DNA of 64,000 nt from Thinopyrum elongatum (taxonomy: Eukaryota > Streptophyta > Magnoliopsida > Poales > Poaceae): assembly GCA_011799875.1 (NCBI GenBank), contig CM022302.1, positions 520,423,229 to 520,487,228 on the forward strand. The letters run 5' to 3'. Shown here in pieces: positions 1 through 12,101 of this stretch. Under the pieces are notes generated by a model. It was not told the DNA's origin and did no database searches. It was given only the letters and a program-made list of their open reading frames with translations. The translations under genes and the position numbers were made by a program. Numbering within the stretch: the first letter of the stretch is position 1; every line of letters begins with the position of its first letter.

Positions 1-623
1 ATGGAAGATACCAATAACTAATGGTCGTGAAGTAAATAAGAAGGGTGCATTTCTGAAAATTTCATTTACCTCTGTTTTAAAACTTGAGCTCTGGCACCTC
101 TGCAAATCACTGCTTCGCTTTGCGAAGGGACTATCTATTTACTTTTATGTTGTGTCATCACCTTCTTAATAAAGCGCCAGAACCTGAGAGCACTATTGTC
201 ATCCTCATGCATTGTGTATAGCTAATGTTGGGTGCATCATGACTCGATCTTTTCTACCATGAATTACAATGTTTAGTCGCTGATCGGACTTTGGAGGTGC
301 TCTGCATTTATGTTTCGCAGTCTCAGAAAGGGCTAGCGAGATACCACTATTGTCATATTATATCAAGGTTGCTTTGACAAAGTGTTGTTGTTTGAGATAT
401 CTTATTATTGCTCGCTAGTTGATTATGCCATTGATATGAGTTAATATAATTTTTAAGAGTTATTGTCGTCATGATTATTTATAACCATTGCTGAAAACCT
501 GGGTGCTACTTAAGCTTATTTATGTAAACAAGAGCAAAAGAGTTCGTGAAAGTTTTTCTTTTTCACTTTCAGTTTATCAACTGAATTGCTTGAGGACAAG
601 CAAAGGTTTAAGCTTGGGGGAGT
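1..623 (+). mobile_element. 3' internal region of a Gypsy LTR retrotransposon (truncated by window start)
   Basis: This is non-coding sequence between the (absent) polyprotein and the 3' LTR. It ends in the polypurine-like tract AAGCTTGGGGGAGT at 610-623, directly followed by an LTR start (TGATACGTC). A stretch near 85-180 (gctctggcacctctgcaaat, tgcgaagg) matches the corresponding stretch before the 3' LTR of the complete element further on (about 51468-51560), so the two belong to related Athila-type families. No ORF of note is present. The remainder of the element lies before the window. Confidence 0.75.
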
Positions 624-838
624 TGATACGTCTCCGTCGTATCTACTTTTCCTAACGCTTTTTCTCTTGTTTTGGACTCTAATTTGCACGATTTGAATTA
701 AACTAACCCGGACTGACGCTGTTTTCAGCAGAACTACCATGGTGTTGTTTTTGTGCAGAAATAAAAGTTCTCGGATTAGAACGAAACTTTGCGAGGATTT
801 TTTATATAATGAAAGAGAATTACTGGAGCCAACCAGAA
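624..838 (+). mobile_element. Truncated 3' LTR (Gypsy, TGATACGTCTCCGTCG type)
   Basis: The LTR starts with TG right after the polypurine tract. About 215 bp of LTR-like sequence follows before the similarity I recognise fades near cagaaggcgatgg. Related LTRs in this window are about 1.5-1.6 kb long, so this copy is severely truncated and the right border is approximate. No target duplication can be defined. Confidence 0.6.
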
Positions 839-1465
839 GGCGATGGCACACATGCCACTTACAATGCAGTGTTGTTCGAGGAGGACTCGAGTAACCAGAA
901 GACACGGAAGCTCTTGTATTTCATGCCAGCAAACTGATCAATGCCCAACCGATGCTATTTAGACTAGTCGTAATATTTTAAATGTAATAAGAAATTTCAA
1001 GGAATTATATCCCTTGAAAAACAAATTTCAAGGAATTGATGTGGCGTTTCTACCTAGCATATTATGGAAAAATTAAAAAAATATGATTGGCAACACTCAA
1101 TGTTTTACTTTTTTAGGCGATAGTGGGGGCATGCTACCACTTGAACTCATTACTGTAGCAACACCGGAAGTGTTGTGCAGGCGATGCTTGAAGGTACGAT
1201 TCTTATACGGTGCTCAATCCAGCGATCTCCCTTCATTTGGCTTGGCACATCGAAGATTGCTATGCAATGTCGTACCAAACTTATACTGAATTTATTGTAT
1301 GTATATCAATGCTCAACAAATAATAGCATATCAGTATGTTACATAGGTCACATCACAAGATGCTATGGCGTTCCGTTCTTCATGAATGGTTGCTTTTTTA
1401 GAGTTTATAGAAGTGCCCATCAAAACAACAACTGGCAACTACTCGTGCAATAAAATTTTCCGTAG
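839..1465. other. Intergenic, no feature recognised
   Basis: This AT-rich sequence holds a short direct repeat (aatttcaaggaatt near 989 and 1024). The ORFs here are short, overlap one another and show no recognisable motif. Confidence 0.5.
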
Positions 1466-1714
1466 TTTCTTAGCACGCGTGGTGATCCAAAGTTTCACCT
1501 CATCTTTGATGATGTTGACAAAGATTGGCGGCGGGGCACTCTGTTGCCAGAAAACGCGGGAGTTTCTCTTATTCTAAATTGTCCAGGAGACAAGCATGGT
1601 GAAAGAAGATATGACTCTTCTATTGGGGTTTTGCATGTTGGTTCTCTTATCCCACAAATCATTGACAGAGCCCTCAGGGTGCCAAGTGGATGTATCCATG
1701 TGTACAAGGCCTAG
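1466..1714 (+). other. Unrecognised coding-like fragment without start codon
   Basis: An open stretch of about 82 codons follows a stop at 1463-1465 and ends with TAG at 1712-1714. It has no good start. The translation looks protein-like rather than random, with segments such as FDDVDKDW, LILNCPGDKHGE and GSLIPQIIDRALRVPSG, and it is hydrophobic and charged in a mixed pattern. I do not recognise the family. It may be an exon or a gene fragment carried by a transposon, and the evidence is weak. Confidence 0.2.
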
Positions 1715-2989
1715 CCTCAGAATGTGCAATTTGCTATTATGCTAAGAGACACAAGATGACCCCTCATAAAAAAATATAGACACTAGATGGTGTTTCATCT
1801 TAAGATGACTTTTGTGACCTTTGTTCCTGTTAGTCTTTATGTATTTTTAACTTCGTGTTGGTGTATGTGTCGACTGTGTGTATCGTCGATGCTCTGTCAA
1901 CTTGTTGTTGCATAAGCCAGGCTTATTAATTTCTATTAGTTTGATGATTTCATAAAATTCATTTCTCCAAATAATTCCATCTCAGAGCATGTTTGCATAA
2001 AACATGTAAACATGGTGTTCTTTGAAATCACTCCGGGAATTTGGAAATATGTCACCAACATATTACAAGATACTAGACATGTTACAAGATACTAGTCATA
2101 TTACTCGTAAAACATTGAGCCCCAACACCATTTATTTTTTAAATGATTTACTTATCATACTCATTTCACAGGTAAGATGTGTTTGCGCAAAGGAAAACTA
2201 GAGGCTCCATGACTAGTGACGGAGGTTAGTGAGGGCTAACCTGAGCCGACATTCCTATTCCGTGCAAAGGTCGGCGCCCGTCATGAGAACACGCACCCCC
2301 CCTCCCCCTCCCGCACGATATATTGGGCCGCCACATGTATAACACTGCCTCTTCCGGTTTTGGGAAGGTCAAGATAGGTTTTTTTTTTCTTTCGTTTTCT
2401 CTCTCCAATTTTACCGGGCTTTTTGGGTTATTAATTTTTATTTTCCTTTTCTTCTTCATTTTTTGTTTCTTTTAATTTATATTTTTATTACCTGAACTCC
2501 AATTTACAATTCCAGAACATTTTAAAATGCGTGAAGACTTATAAAAATTACCAAAGGTTTTTTAAAGTTTCATGAACATGTTTTACATTTCCTACAAACT
2601 TTAAAAGAATTGTGATCCTTGCTAAATTACCTGCAATTGTTTTTACGCACCTTGCCTAAATTCAAGAACATTTTTTAATTTAAGAACATTAATCAAATTA
2701 ATGAACATTTTTTAAAATTCAAGAACATTTGTCTTAATTTTCGTTTTTCAAAACATTGAACAATTTTTACATCCTCAAACACTTTATAAATTCATGATTT
2801 AGAAAAATCATGAACTTTATCTTAATTTTCCAATATTTCGGCAGTAGCTGCTTTTGGGGAAAAAACGACACAAAATCATGTAGCAGCAGCCCGACCAAAA
2901 CCTGTAAAAACCTGCTACATGCGGAACAGAAGCAGTCAACTACCTGGGCGACCACCCCCTCTACAGGAGATTCTTTTAACTACTCAGTT
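1715..2989. other. Intergenic with degenerate AT-rich repeat sequence
   Basis: A purine/pyrimidine-skewed stretch at 2280-2420 includes a run of Ts. It is followed at 2510-2760 by many copies of an 'aagaacattttttaa'-like motif, a pattern common in degraded Triticeae DNA transposons. No coding sequence could be supported. Confidence 0.4.
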
Positions 2990-3290
2990 TGATTATTTCT
3001 ACTTCTCCTATTAGTTTCGTCAAAACTTAAACTTTGTAATGTTTGACCCAATTTATATAAATCAACATTTACAACACCAAATAAATATAATATATAAATA
3101 TATTTTGTGATGGATCTAATAATATAAATTTTGTATTGTGAGTGTTAATTACTCCCTCCGTAAAGAAATATAAGAGCGTTTAGATCACTACTTTAGTGAT
3201 CTAAATGCTCCTATATTTCTTTACAGAAGGAGTACTTTTTTTTAGTCTAAACACACATTATTTATTCATCACAAGTCATATAGATTCGAA
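2990..3290. repeat. AT-rich MITE-like sequence into which a Stowaway is nested
   Basis: The AT-rich sequence left of 3150 (cgtcaaaacttaaactttgt, then aacatttacaacaccaaata) resembles the interior of longer Triticeae Stowaway-type MITEs. The 81-bp hairpin at 3152-3232 appears to have inserted into it. Outer borders could not be found, so only the general class is proposed. Confidence 0.35.
3152..3232. mobile_element. Stowaway MITE, 81 bp hairpin
   Basis: The element begins CTCCCTCCGTAAAG and ends as the inverted form (CTTTACAGAAGGAG). It is an almost complete palindrome about gatcactactttagtgatc and is flanked by TA at 3150-3151 and 3233-3234, the TA target duplication of the Tc1/mariner-Stowaway group. 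It is non-coding and would depend on an outside transposase. Confidence 0.9.
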
Positions 3291-3296
3291 TACAAT

Positions 3297-3712
3297 TTAA
3301 GTCTGGAGGTTCGAGGAGCCACACATGGCGTCCCAAGCGTGTTTAGCGAGGCTATGAGTCTCTATGTTTGTCTGACGTCCCTCAAAGATGAAAGGACATG
3401 CCGCAAAATGTGACGAACTTTCGTTGATCTCTTTTACTATGCTGCCATACAACCCGCCTGCTTTATTATTGACGTTCATGATGACCTCCTGACAATCTGA
3501 AACTATTATGACATGTGTTAAAGAGACATCCAGAGACAGGTTGACAGCTTTGCGATAAGCTAGTGTTTCCAGTACTGTCGGGTCTGTAATGCCTTCACAC
3601 CTGATGGCTGAAGCGCCCAAAAATTTACCAGCGACATCCCGGCATACGGCGCTTTAAGATCCTCCTGCTGAGTTCCGATCTGTAGCCCCGTCAACTTTGA
3701 TTTTTGTATACC
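3297..3712 (-). pseudogene. RNase H-like (RVT_3 type) domain fragment
   Basis: The minus-strand translation shows a plant RNase H-like fold of the RVT_3 type. A KIKVDGA strand carries the first catalytic Asp, a GKFLGASA strand follows, then TVLETLAYRKAV with the Glu, HVIIVSDC with the second Asp, and a C-terminal ETHSLAKHA. An in-frame stop lies just after the GGS segment (about 3654-3656), before SAVCRDVAG. Only the RNase H part is present, with no reverse transcriptase. Such fragments are common in grasses, as LINE 3' ends or as dead host copies. It lies next to a Stowaway MITE. Confidence 0.7.
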
Positions 3713-3839
3713 CTGCCATTGGAGTATTAATTACTAGAATCATACGCACGCCTTGCCGCATCATATTTATCTTACCGTCTATTTTTTTGCTTTTATGTTC
3801 ATGGGTTGAGTGCTATTGTTTGTTCCTCGGTGGGCCTTA

Positions 3840-4813
3840 GGACATCTTCAAAGCTGACCCTCAAACCGTCCGCATACGTTTGGACCGCGCGGTCCGGACA
3901 AGTTGTGCCATCTAGTGCGGGCCTGTATCGGTCCGCCGGGCAGTCTAGATGCACTTTCTCCTGCAAATCGGAGACTAGGAGGCTTTGCTGGAGTCTAGAC
4001 AACAGACACGTAGGACTCCGACACCTCCGGTCCACCCAAAACTCCACCCAAACTTCTCCCGGTTCCCGCATCTTCATCCTCCTATTTTCTCTCCTTCTCT
4101 TTTTCTCTCTTGCCTTCGTCGCCGCTCCACCACACCGGCCGCCCCGGCACACTCCTGCCGATACTCGACGAGTCCCGCACTTTTAACGGTACACCGGGGG
4201 TCCAAGCCGCTTCTCCTCCGCCGCCGTTCCACAACTCTCCTCCGACCGCCGCGCAGGTCATCGAGTGTGGAAGAGCTGGCGGTCCTTGTAGACGTGGAGC
4301 GTGCGGAAGAGCATGTTCTCAATTTCAAGGGATAGATCAAGGGTCATCGAGTGCTCAACCGCAACAGGGCGCACGGCCATTTGAGGCTGATGTCCGACTA
4401 CTTTGCCCCCGATGTCCTCTTCGCTGACAATTTTTGCCGGCGATTTCGGATGCGCAAAAATATCTTCGATCGTTTGTACCATGGGGTTCGGTCCTTTGAT
4501 AACTACTTAATTTTGAAGAAGGACGTCGTGGGAAGGATTAGGTTCTCTGATTACCAGAAGTGCACGACCGCATTGCGGATGCTTGAGTGTAATATTTGAA
4601 CTTATTTAATTAGAACTACCGCAGCATTTGAACATTTGAGCTATTCTAGATTATATATGCGGCTATTTGAATGTGTGGGCTTTAAAAAAAATTAGGGCCA
4701 GATGTATACGGGTTGCGTTGGATGGCCGGCTACCGCATCAGTGTACGTGGACTGATCCCCCTATTTATGAACAGATGCCGGAGCGAATTTTGGGGTCAGC
4801 GTTGAAGATGCCC
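3840..4813 (+). mobile_element. Internally deleted PIF/Harbinger transposon
   Basis: The terminal inverted repeats are GGACATCTTCAAAGCTGACC at 3840 and its counterpart ending at 4813, whose reverse complement begins GGGCATCTTCAACGCTGACC. Flanking triplets are TTA (3837-3839) and GTA (4814-4816), a decayed TWA-type duplication. The 974-bp interior holds a 5' leader-like stretch and only the N-terminal part of a Harbinger transposase. The DDE catalytic region is missing, so the copy cannot move by itself. Confidence 0.8.
4252..4599 (+). pseudogene. Harbinger transposase N-terminal fragment
   Basis: In frame with a TAG at 4333-4335, the translation shows the conserved N-terminal part of plant Harbinger transposase/nuclease proteins: LNRNRAHGHLRLMSDYFA, then FRRRF-like CRRFRMRKNIFDRLYHGV, ILKKD and FSDYQKCTTALRML. 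The family normally continues for more than 300 residues to a DDE nuclease core. Here similarity stops at ALRMLE and a TGA follows at 4597-4599. The internal stop plus the truncation make this a dead fragment. Confidence 0.8.
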
Positions 4814-5529
4814 GTATGTGTTACTGCCTTTCAAGAATTTGGGTTACTATTCTGCACGATATGTCTAACAGTAAAGCATATATTGTCTGGAAACAAAGAC
4901 TCATGGTCATGAAAACTGGGTTGGAGATTAGTCAGTATTTTTGTAATCAGTCTTGCTAAATCTCAATCGGCCAGGGCTTGATTATGCCTTAGTCGATGTT
5001 GTATTCATAAGATTTGACATTAAGATCCATATAAATTATCATTTTCTTACATGTTATTATGTTACTAGACTAGCCACATCCTTTTGCAAAAATCCTTCTT
5101 GACAAACATTCGCAACAACATAACGTGCTGGTGCGTGCGTGCGATGCTTCGCATCCCATTGTTACATCTTAGCCTCAAATGGAGCCTTCTCAGGGCACTT
5201 GCATTCTCAGCCATCGGATTGAGTGTCCAAACGAATCTCGCACGTCGGATCTTCAGATGAAACGATCCTGGCCGTTGGATCAACTCTGATGTGATAAGCA
5301 ATGAATAGTGCCCGTCATTTTTCACTGGTTCTACCGTCCTATGTGTCTATGACCTGCGAGGCCCTGGCGGCGTGGGCTGCCTTTGTCATGGACCGCGGGA
5401 GAGGGGGTGACCGGTGCTGGTTCTATTGAGCAGAGGGATCCTGCCACCGCCTGTAGTTTTGGAGGGCCACTGAGGGCACTTTAGGGATTTCGCGTCTTGC
5501 CTTGTGCGTGTCGGTCAGTTGTTGGCTCA
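4814..5529. other. Intergenic / putative promoter region of the 5.5-kb unit
   Basis: No coding sequence is supported. It contains a short CG-rich gtgcgtgcgtgcgatgcttcgcatc stretch near 5130 and the motif ggccgttggatc (5270), which recurs in several forms in the 16.1-kb and 22.8-kb regions of this window and is common upstream of grass genes. No clear TATA box was found. Confidence 0.4.
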
Positions 5530-8500
5530 TGAATGGATGAGGTCAAGAGGAGCGTGATTCTCTCTCCCGGTCCTCACTTCGCCCGATTGGGTGGTAACCC
5601 TAGCTCCTTGCAGCCGCCGCCGTCGCCACGCTCCGTCCTCCTCTCCTCCCCCGTTACTGTCCCGCCGGCGAGGTCTCCCGTCGTTCCTTCTTCGCGTACT
5701 TGCACCGGCTCCACTTCGTCCGGCCCGCGCCGCGCAGCGTCCGCCGCGTCGCCTCTTCCTGCGCCACGCCGGCTCCGCTGCCCCCGACCGCGCCCCTACG
5801 CATGCCTCTGCAGCGGATGCGCACCCATGGGCCGCCCGCAGCACCCCCCCGCGCGGTCGCCGGCTCCCTCTGGCCGGCTCCGCCTCTGCCTTGTGCAGCA
5901 TCGACCTCCCCGAGTTCTCTTTCTCTGGTGGGGAAGCTGCTGGCCACAATCTAGACGAGCTGGAGTTCTGATGTTGCGTTTTGCTAGGGTGTGGTTCTTG
6001 TTTTATTTGGTTGATTCCCGCTGCTCCCGTCGTAGATTGATCTATACTGATTTGTTCTTGTTTGTTCCCTCTCCTTTCTTCTTGTTTGCAGGGCTGCTGC
6101 ATCTGGTTTGCTCTCTACTTGTGCGTCTGCCTGATCCTTCTTTGTGAGGTGAGGTTCTGCCTGCTCCCCTGCTTCTCACCTGCTCGATGAAATGCGTGAC
6201 TGGGTTTCTGCCGGTCTGAGATCATTTCTTTGTTTTCTGAGACATGAATGAGTGTTTACCATGTTAGATTTGCTGTGTGATGTGGTTGGAATTGGATTGG
6301 ATGCCGTTGTAGGCGAGTTTGGGTTTGCTCCGAAGCAACCAATTGTGTGTTTTTACATGACACCACCAGAAGGCGGCGGGGGCCAGCGCCTCCTACCTGT
6401 AGCCTCGGTGCGTCCAGCCAGGTCTGGCTCTTCGAGGCGCCGAACATGGTTGCGCTGTAGGAACTGCCCGTGAGTTGTCATGAGGCTTCAGATTCGTTAG
6501 TGTGTTCTTTGGTGCCATTTCCAGTTATTATTGGTGCCTATGATTTGTATTGTTAACAGTTCAATTTGTTCAGATGTGATGGGGCAGTACCAATTTGCGC
6601 CTGCTGAAGAACGACGATGCTGCAGGAGGGGAGAGAGACGGGGAAGCCCTGTGCTGGCCGGAGCAAAGGTTCCCCAACGAGCTGGTTGCTCATCACCATC
6701 TGTACGTTACTCTGGGCTTCCTTTGATTAATTGCTTAGTTTGTGGCTGATTGCTTCCTTCTTGCATTGAACATCGATAAATGGCATTATGGCAGCAAGGA
6801 GCAGCAGTAGTAGGTGGTCCCAATTCCAAATTTCTTTGTTGTTTTGTATTGTTCAGCCATGTATGAATATGATGAATCTCCTAATCTACGCAATTTGCTA
6901 CTTTAATATGATATGATGAAGCAAATACAATTGCTTGAGGTTTCCACGGTGTTATGCTTGCGGATAAAATTTAATAGAGGAAATGCGCACCTGACTTCTT
7001 ATGTCTTACCTTAAACTTTATTTGAACTCTTCTTTGTAAGAAATTATATGCAATGTGAGACTTATTTGGTGTGTTCATGCTTCCTATTATAAAAAATATA
7101 TTTTCAGAAATTCTCCACTTTTATACGCTGGCCGATAACCTATTCTGCATGCCCACTTCAATATCTATTTTCACTACTATGTGTACACATGCAAACGGAG
7201 AATAACTGGGAGAAAGCTTGATTATTTCAGGTTGAGTACTTGATCTAATCAGAGAGGCGATGGTGTGCACTGGAGGCAACTAAAGGTAAATTGGTATTTC
7301 CAACTACATTAATTTGTTGCTTCCACAAAATTTTGCTGATTTCTATGAAGACATATTTATTGATATACCTTTTCGACGGTTTCTCATTTCTCAAGCATCA
7401 TTTCTCATGAACAATTGATAGTATTTCAGGTTGAGTACTTGATCTAATCAGAGAGGTGATGGTGTGCACTGGAGGCAACTAAAGGTAAACATATTTCCAA
7501 CTACATTAATTTGTTGCTTCCACAAAATACTTCGCTGATTTCTATGAAGACATATTTATTGATATACCTTTTCGACGGTTTCTCATTTCTCATGAACAAT
7601 TGATAGTTTCTTGCGGAAGCATATACGTCTGTCTATGCCATTTTAATGCTAGAACTTCATATTTCAGATGATTTGCCGATAATGGTTTTAAAGTGTCAGA
7701 CTCGCTAATATATGTTATTTCATAATATGCATAGGGTTTTTCTCTATCCACGTAGACGGATTATCGCCCTTTTCATGGAATGATATATAAGTTTAGATCT
7801 GAATAGATTGCTGAGGCATTCTCAGTATCGAATATTTGATGGTACAGATTCCAGAGTCATCATTATAAACAGCAAAGGTTTATGCCTTTCCAAATTAAAT
7901 ATGTAAGTTATCTTTGAGGCTTCTCCTGTTCACAAAATTTAAATAGTCTTGCCGGTATGTAGGGTTATAATATATGTTTATACATTTTATTCATTTTTAG
8001 TGCATTAAGATTGTGATCTCCTTTCTTACTATCATATTGTTTGCTTAAAACAAAGACTGACAAACTTGCTCTCACTGTATCCACTCCTGTGTTGTCTATT
8101 CTTCATTGGAAATCTATGGGCAAGTGTAGAAAAATGAGAATCTTGTTCTTAAAGTAAAATTTGGATAAACATGGAATGTGGAAGTTTTATTGTTAATTTA
8201 TCATATAGTTTCAGCCACGACAAACTGTGGGGGTCCTAATATTTTCCTTTCATTTAATTTGGCTTATAAAGATCTCCAATGGACAATGATGATAGTCGTT
8301 TAACTTTACTGCTTCCCTGATTATGATTGCTGCATTGCATACGGTTGCTTCCCATATATTACTTTTGTCTGACTGCAAGTTCAGAAATTGTTGCTTTGTA
8401 ATGATAATACTCTTAGATGATCCCAACCTTATTGCTTTGGATGCTGAAATATCTGACTACAAGTTCAAACATTTACCCGTCAGGAGGTAATTCGAGACTA

Positions 8501-11130
8501 AAAGTAATAAGAATAAAGGACATATGAAACCAGTGGATATTGCTGACAAAATCCTATTCTGGTTTCAGTGCGAGAGCAAGTTGCATGCTGTATGAACTAA
8601 GGGCAAATTGTGCTGTTTCCCTGGATATTACAGGAATGGGTGAACCAAGGGAAATAACGTCGTTGTTCTAAGATATTTTGAGATTAGCCTTGATAGCTGG
8701 ATGTCGTTGTGCAGGACATTTTAGGTAAGATCCCTTGTACCTGTGAGGTAGTCGCTCATATAAACTCCGAGATAGTTATGACAGATTGAAGAATTCATGT
8801 CTCTGAAGCATGGTATTTGAGTTAATTTCAAGCTCCTTCTCCCATTGTAACTGGTGGTTTGCCATCCCACATAAACCCATGTTGTCTAATCATCGTGCAG
8901 TGGCAACATCTAATTAAATCAGCATATTGTCCCTTGCATAACATAGTCTTTCTTAAATAGTTAGCCTGAGTTAATAATTTTTCGTGCAACTATACTGTAC
9001 TGTCTCTATACTTTGCTTGCTTCCTTAGTTGTTATCTTTTTACATCTAACCTCCCTTATGACTACTAATCATGGTCCTGCTTATGTACATATTTGTGTAG
9101 GTTCAGTTTTTCTCAACATCAACTTCTTTGATAACTTAGTCTTCAGAATTTGAAAAGTGTGGGTATGTGACCATACTGGTCCTCCTATACACAATGGATT
9201 TACCGTTGTAAGTGATAATGTTTGTTCCACTCCGGTTTTTGATGATATGAAGCATTCACTAATTTTGCATCTAGCCTCGACTTTTCTATATTGACAAAAT
9301 ATAAAACCTCTGGAATTAAGATCCGTTCGACATCATCCAGTTATTCTTTGGTGGTGGTGGTAGCCCCTTCGGAGGTAAACCGTATCCGAACCAACATAAT
9401 GACTTACTGCCATTGTGGTATTCCTTCACATGTGATTTTGTCCATTGAAATAGTAACAGAAGCACCTTCACTTGCAAGTTGTTTAGACATATTTTTCTGC
9501 CAGGAAAGAGAACTTCTTATTTCGCTTATGTCTGAGCATTGTGGTGTCTAACATATCCATGCTTTTGTACTCGATAATTTAAGCAGTTCCTTTTAAGTTA
9601 TAAATAAACTTTTTTTTGTAAGATGACCTTACCGACTATCCTATTATTTAAAATCATTTGCCATGTTTGTACTCCTGCTGAAGGGCTTCCCAATGTAATA
9701 TTTCATTCAAATATCACATCTTGACTGGTTAAACAGTAGCCTTACAGATGATCCTTCTCTTTGTATGATCAGTATTGGGAGGGCTTCGCAGTTCCAGATG
9801 TGCTGATGAGTTTGCTGGCGTTGGCTTTAACGGATCAGATGGCGTTGGCTTACTTGAAAATCTTGGCAGGTAGCTATGCAAACTACGACCCTCCTGATCT
9901 CTATCTATATATGTACTCCTTTGCCCTATTCGCTGCTCTTTGGTCTTAAAATTGCTATTTAGATAATGTATGCAGAAGCTTCACAAAAGGACATTAAATA
10001 GCATATTATTCACTATTCTATCATATGTGAATTCGAAGAATAATATGTATTTGCCCCTACCACCTCATGCCAATGCCCATTTTACATTCAGTACAGATCA
10101 CTTCCATTGAATTTCCACTGTTTTGCTCATTTCAGTGTCCATTTTTTTAATATGTAATTTGGTGGTGATCTATTTCTTCTGCGCAGGTTGCTATTCAGAG
10201 TGTCAGTTACTGGCCCGTCTTAGCAGTTTCTGCATCTTTGCTGCTTCTATTTTACTACCGGTGCAAGGTGGCATCTATGTCGGGCTGTCGGCAATCTGAA
10301 CTCTCTTCAGTTCTCAGGTTAGGACTTATATTGGAGCATTTCTTTTACAGTGGCACTCTTTTACTTTGCAAGCGAAATGCTTGAGAAATATAAATCTTGA
10401 AAATGTACTGGTAAAGAAGGTGCCGATCATTCTGTTGTGGAATTGCTTTATAAGACCAATGATCTTTCCTGATTTGTTTCTCTTTGGTAGTTTGTCGTGC
10501 CCAAGTCTATTCATATTGCCCTAAGAGGCTTTCTTTTCTTCATTTTCTATAGGGATGTAGCGAGAATGGATAATAAGAATGATGCATTTCCAGTTTTTTC
10601 ATCTTTGATGTCTATTTTGTTGTTATTAGATGTTTAAGATAGTGGGATCAGGCATGCCTTTTACAGTTTTTCAGTTAATAAAATATGTTCAGCTCAATCA
10701 GTTTTTGTTTACTGTGATGTTAGTGTTCTTAATTAGCACCTACACTTTGTTTTTTCAAATAAGTTCATTGTTCAATACTTACTGCTATACTTTGTTCATA
10801 AATCCATTGTTCATTGTTGTTTATTAAATTAGCCATGCCCATCTGTTATTTCTAGGATTTCCTTAAATAACTATACTAATAGATAGAACATGAGAACATG
10901 TCCATCTCAGAGAGAATTAATCTTGCTTCCTTACAGCCTCTGAACATGACGACCATGTGGACTAAGCTTGCATGTGGGTGCGTCAAGGAGCATGTCCAAC
11001 TTATGAAGGGATAACAACTAATTGGTCAGACTTTGTGAAGACATCATGGATTGGAGAACGTCAGATATGTGTCCTTGTGTTCAAGCCTAAAAGGGGCAAA
11101 CTGTCGCTTGCTATCTACCTGATTTGACAA
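5530..11130 (+). other. Candidate multi-exon transcription unit of unknown coding status
   Basis: A GC- and CT-rich first block (5530-5960, typical of a grass 5' UTR or first exon) is followed by AT-rich DNA with exon-like islands bounded by AG and GT. Examples are 6092-6148 (TTGCAG/GGCTGC to GTGAG/GTGAGG), 7231-7285 and its copy 7430-7484 (both TTTCAG/GTTGAG to CTAAAG/GTAAA), and a last block near 10937-11130 after CTTACAG. None of the islands joins into a convincing protein; the two long ORFs in the first block are on opposite strands and of low complexity. A spliced long non-coding RNA or a decayed gene are the best readings. RNA data would decide. Confidence 0.4.
7224..7606 (+). repeat. 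Tandem duplication, 199-bp period, containing an exon-like segment
   Basis: The segment from atttcaggttgagtacttgatc to gaacaattgatagt occurs twice in a row, and the exon-like 55-bp cores at 7231-7285 and 7430-7484 are 199 bp apart. They differ at one position (gaggCgat / gaggTgat). The downstream parts differ by small indels, such as the extra tcaagcatcatttctc in copy one. Acceptor and donor sites are kept in both copies. Confidence 0.85.
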
Positions 11131-11783
11131 GGTTGGTTACTAGGTTGTCATCATACATGCAAATGTTTCCTGTGATTCCATCTTCTAAACAATATGATTA
11201 CAGTAGGTTCATATGACATGGTATGTGAATAGTCAATGCGACGACCAAGTGAAGCCATCAAATATTAAGCTTTAGCAGAACTATATAGGTTCTTTGTGAG
11301 TGTTTGGTTGGACGTATCTCGCACCGTTGATCTGGCTCGCTTTGGTGCCAATCCATCGGCTTGGCTTACTTAAGGAACATATTGCATATTTCCCCATTTG
11401 TCGTGAACTTCCAGATCTAATGGTGACATGCTTTTGGTATATTTGATCGCCTTGCCCTTCCACATTGCCTGGATAACTGCTCTGTGCTGGACACACTTGT
11501 ACCAAGGCAATGCCATGCTTCTAATGTAACCTTACTGGATTGGACTGATCCATTTTGAGCAATCACTCTATATTTCCTTCGCAATGGTTAATATGTTGTT
11601 TATGCGCTCGGAAAATAAGTCAGTTCCACGGTGTTCATTACCGGGTTAGCTAAGACGAGACTAAGTGGGGTGCGGCAGGCCGCACATTCTACCTTTTTGG
11701 GTCAGTTCATAAATAATGATTTGATGTGTGGCACTGTACAGAACCAATAGCATACCTTTTTTTTTTGTATTTGCAATCTTTCA
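11131..11783. other. Intergenic, nothing recognised
   Basis: This stretch follows the 5.5-11.1 kb unit. The short motif gtgcggcaggccgcac near 11670 recurs as gtgcggcaagccgcat near 11830, and each is followed by an (t/c)ctacct stretch. No ORF or TE signature could be supported. Confidence 0.4.
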
Positions 11784-12101
11784 ATGACTATTATCGTATT
11801 GGATATGACTGTAACCGGCAGCGGTGCTACCGGGTGCGGCAAGCCGCATTTCCTACCTAGTACACCGAAAGGCGAGGCCATCATCGCCGGCTTGGCTCCA
11901 TCCATGATCCCTTCGGACGCCGTAAACACGTCGCCTACATGTTGGGCGCCGATAGACACAGCCATTACGGCGACTGGTACCTATGCCGCTGTGTCGAACG
12001 TTCAGCGGTTGGCCGGGTTCGAAGCAAAGTGGAGGAGATCCCACGGCCGGCGGCTGGGGTCCGGTAGCTGCTGGCGCGTCACGTCGACGATCAGGTCCTA
12101 G
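11784..12101 (+). other. Unrecognised ORF, 105 codons
   Basis: A moderately GC-rich open frame begins ATGACTATTATCG and has an Ala/Thr/Gly/Pro-rich product. The opposite strand is also open for 126 codons (11853-12233), so base composition alone may explain the open frames. I see no domain. It may be a relic of an exon or transposon; a real gene is unlikely but not excluded. Confidence 0.2.

Noticed and set aside
5527..6147. Overlapping ORFs of 191 (-) and 204 (+) codons
   Set aside because: They are opposite-strand open frames in a GC/CT-rich leader, with no domain, and composition explains them.
6905..6995. Possible box C/D snoRNA (atgatgaa ... cctgact)
   Set aside because: The terminal stem is absent and there is no C'/D' pair; this is a chance match.
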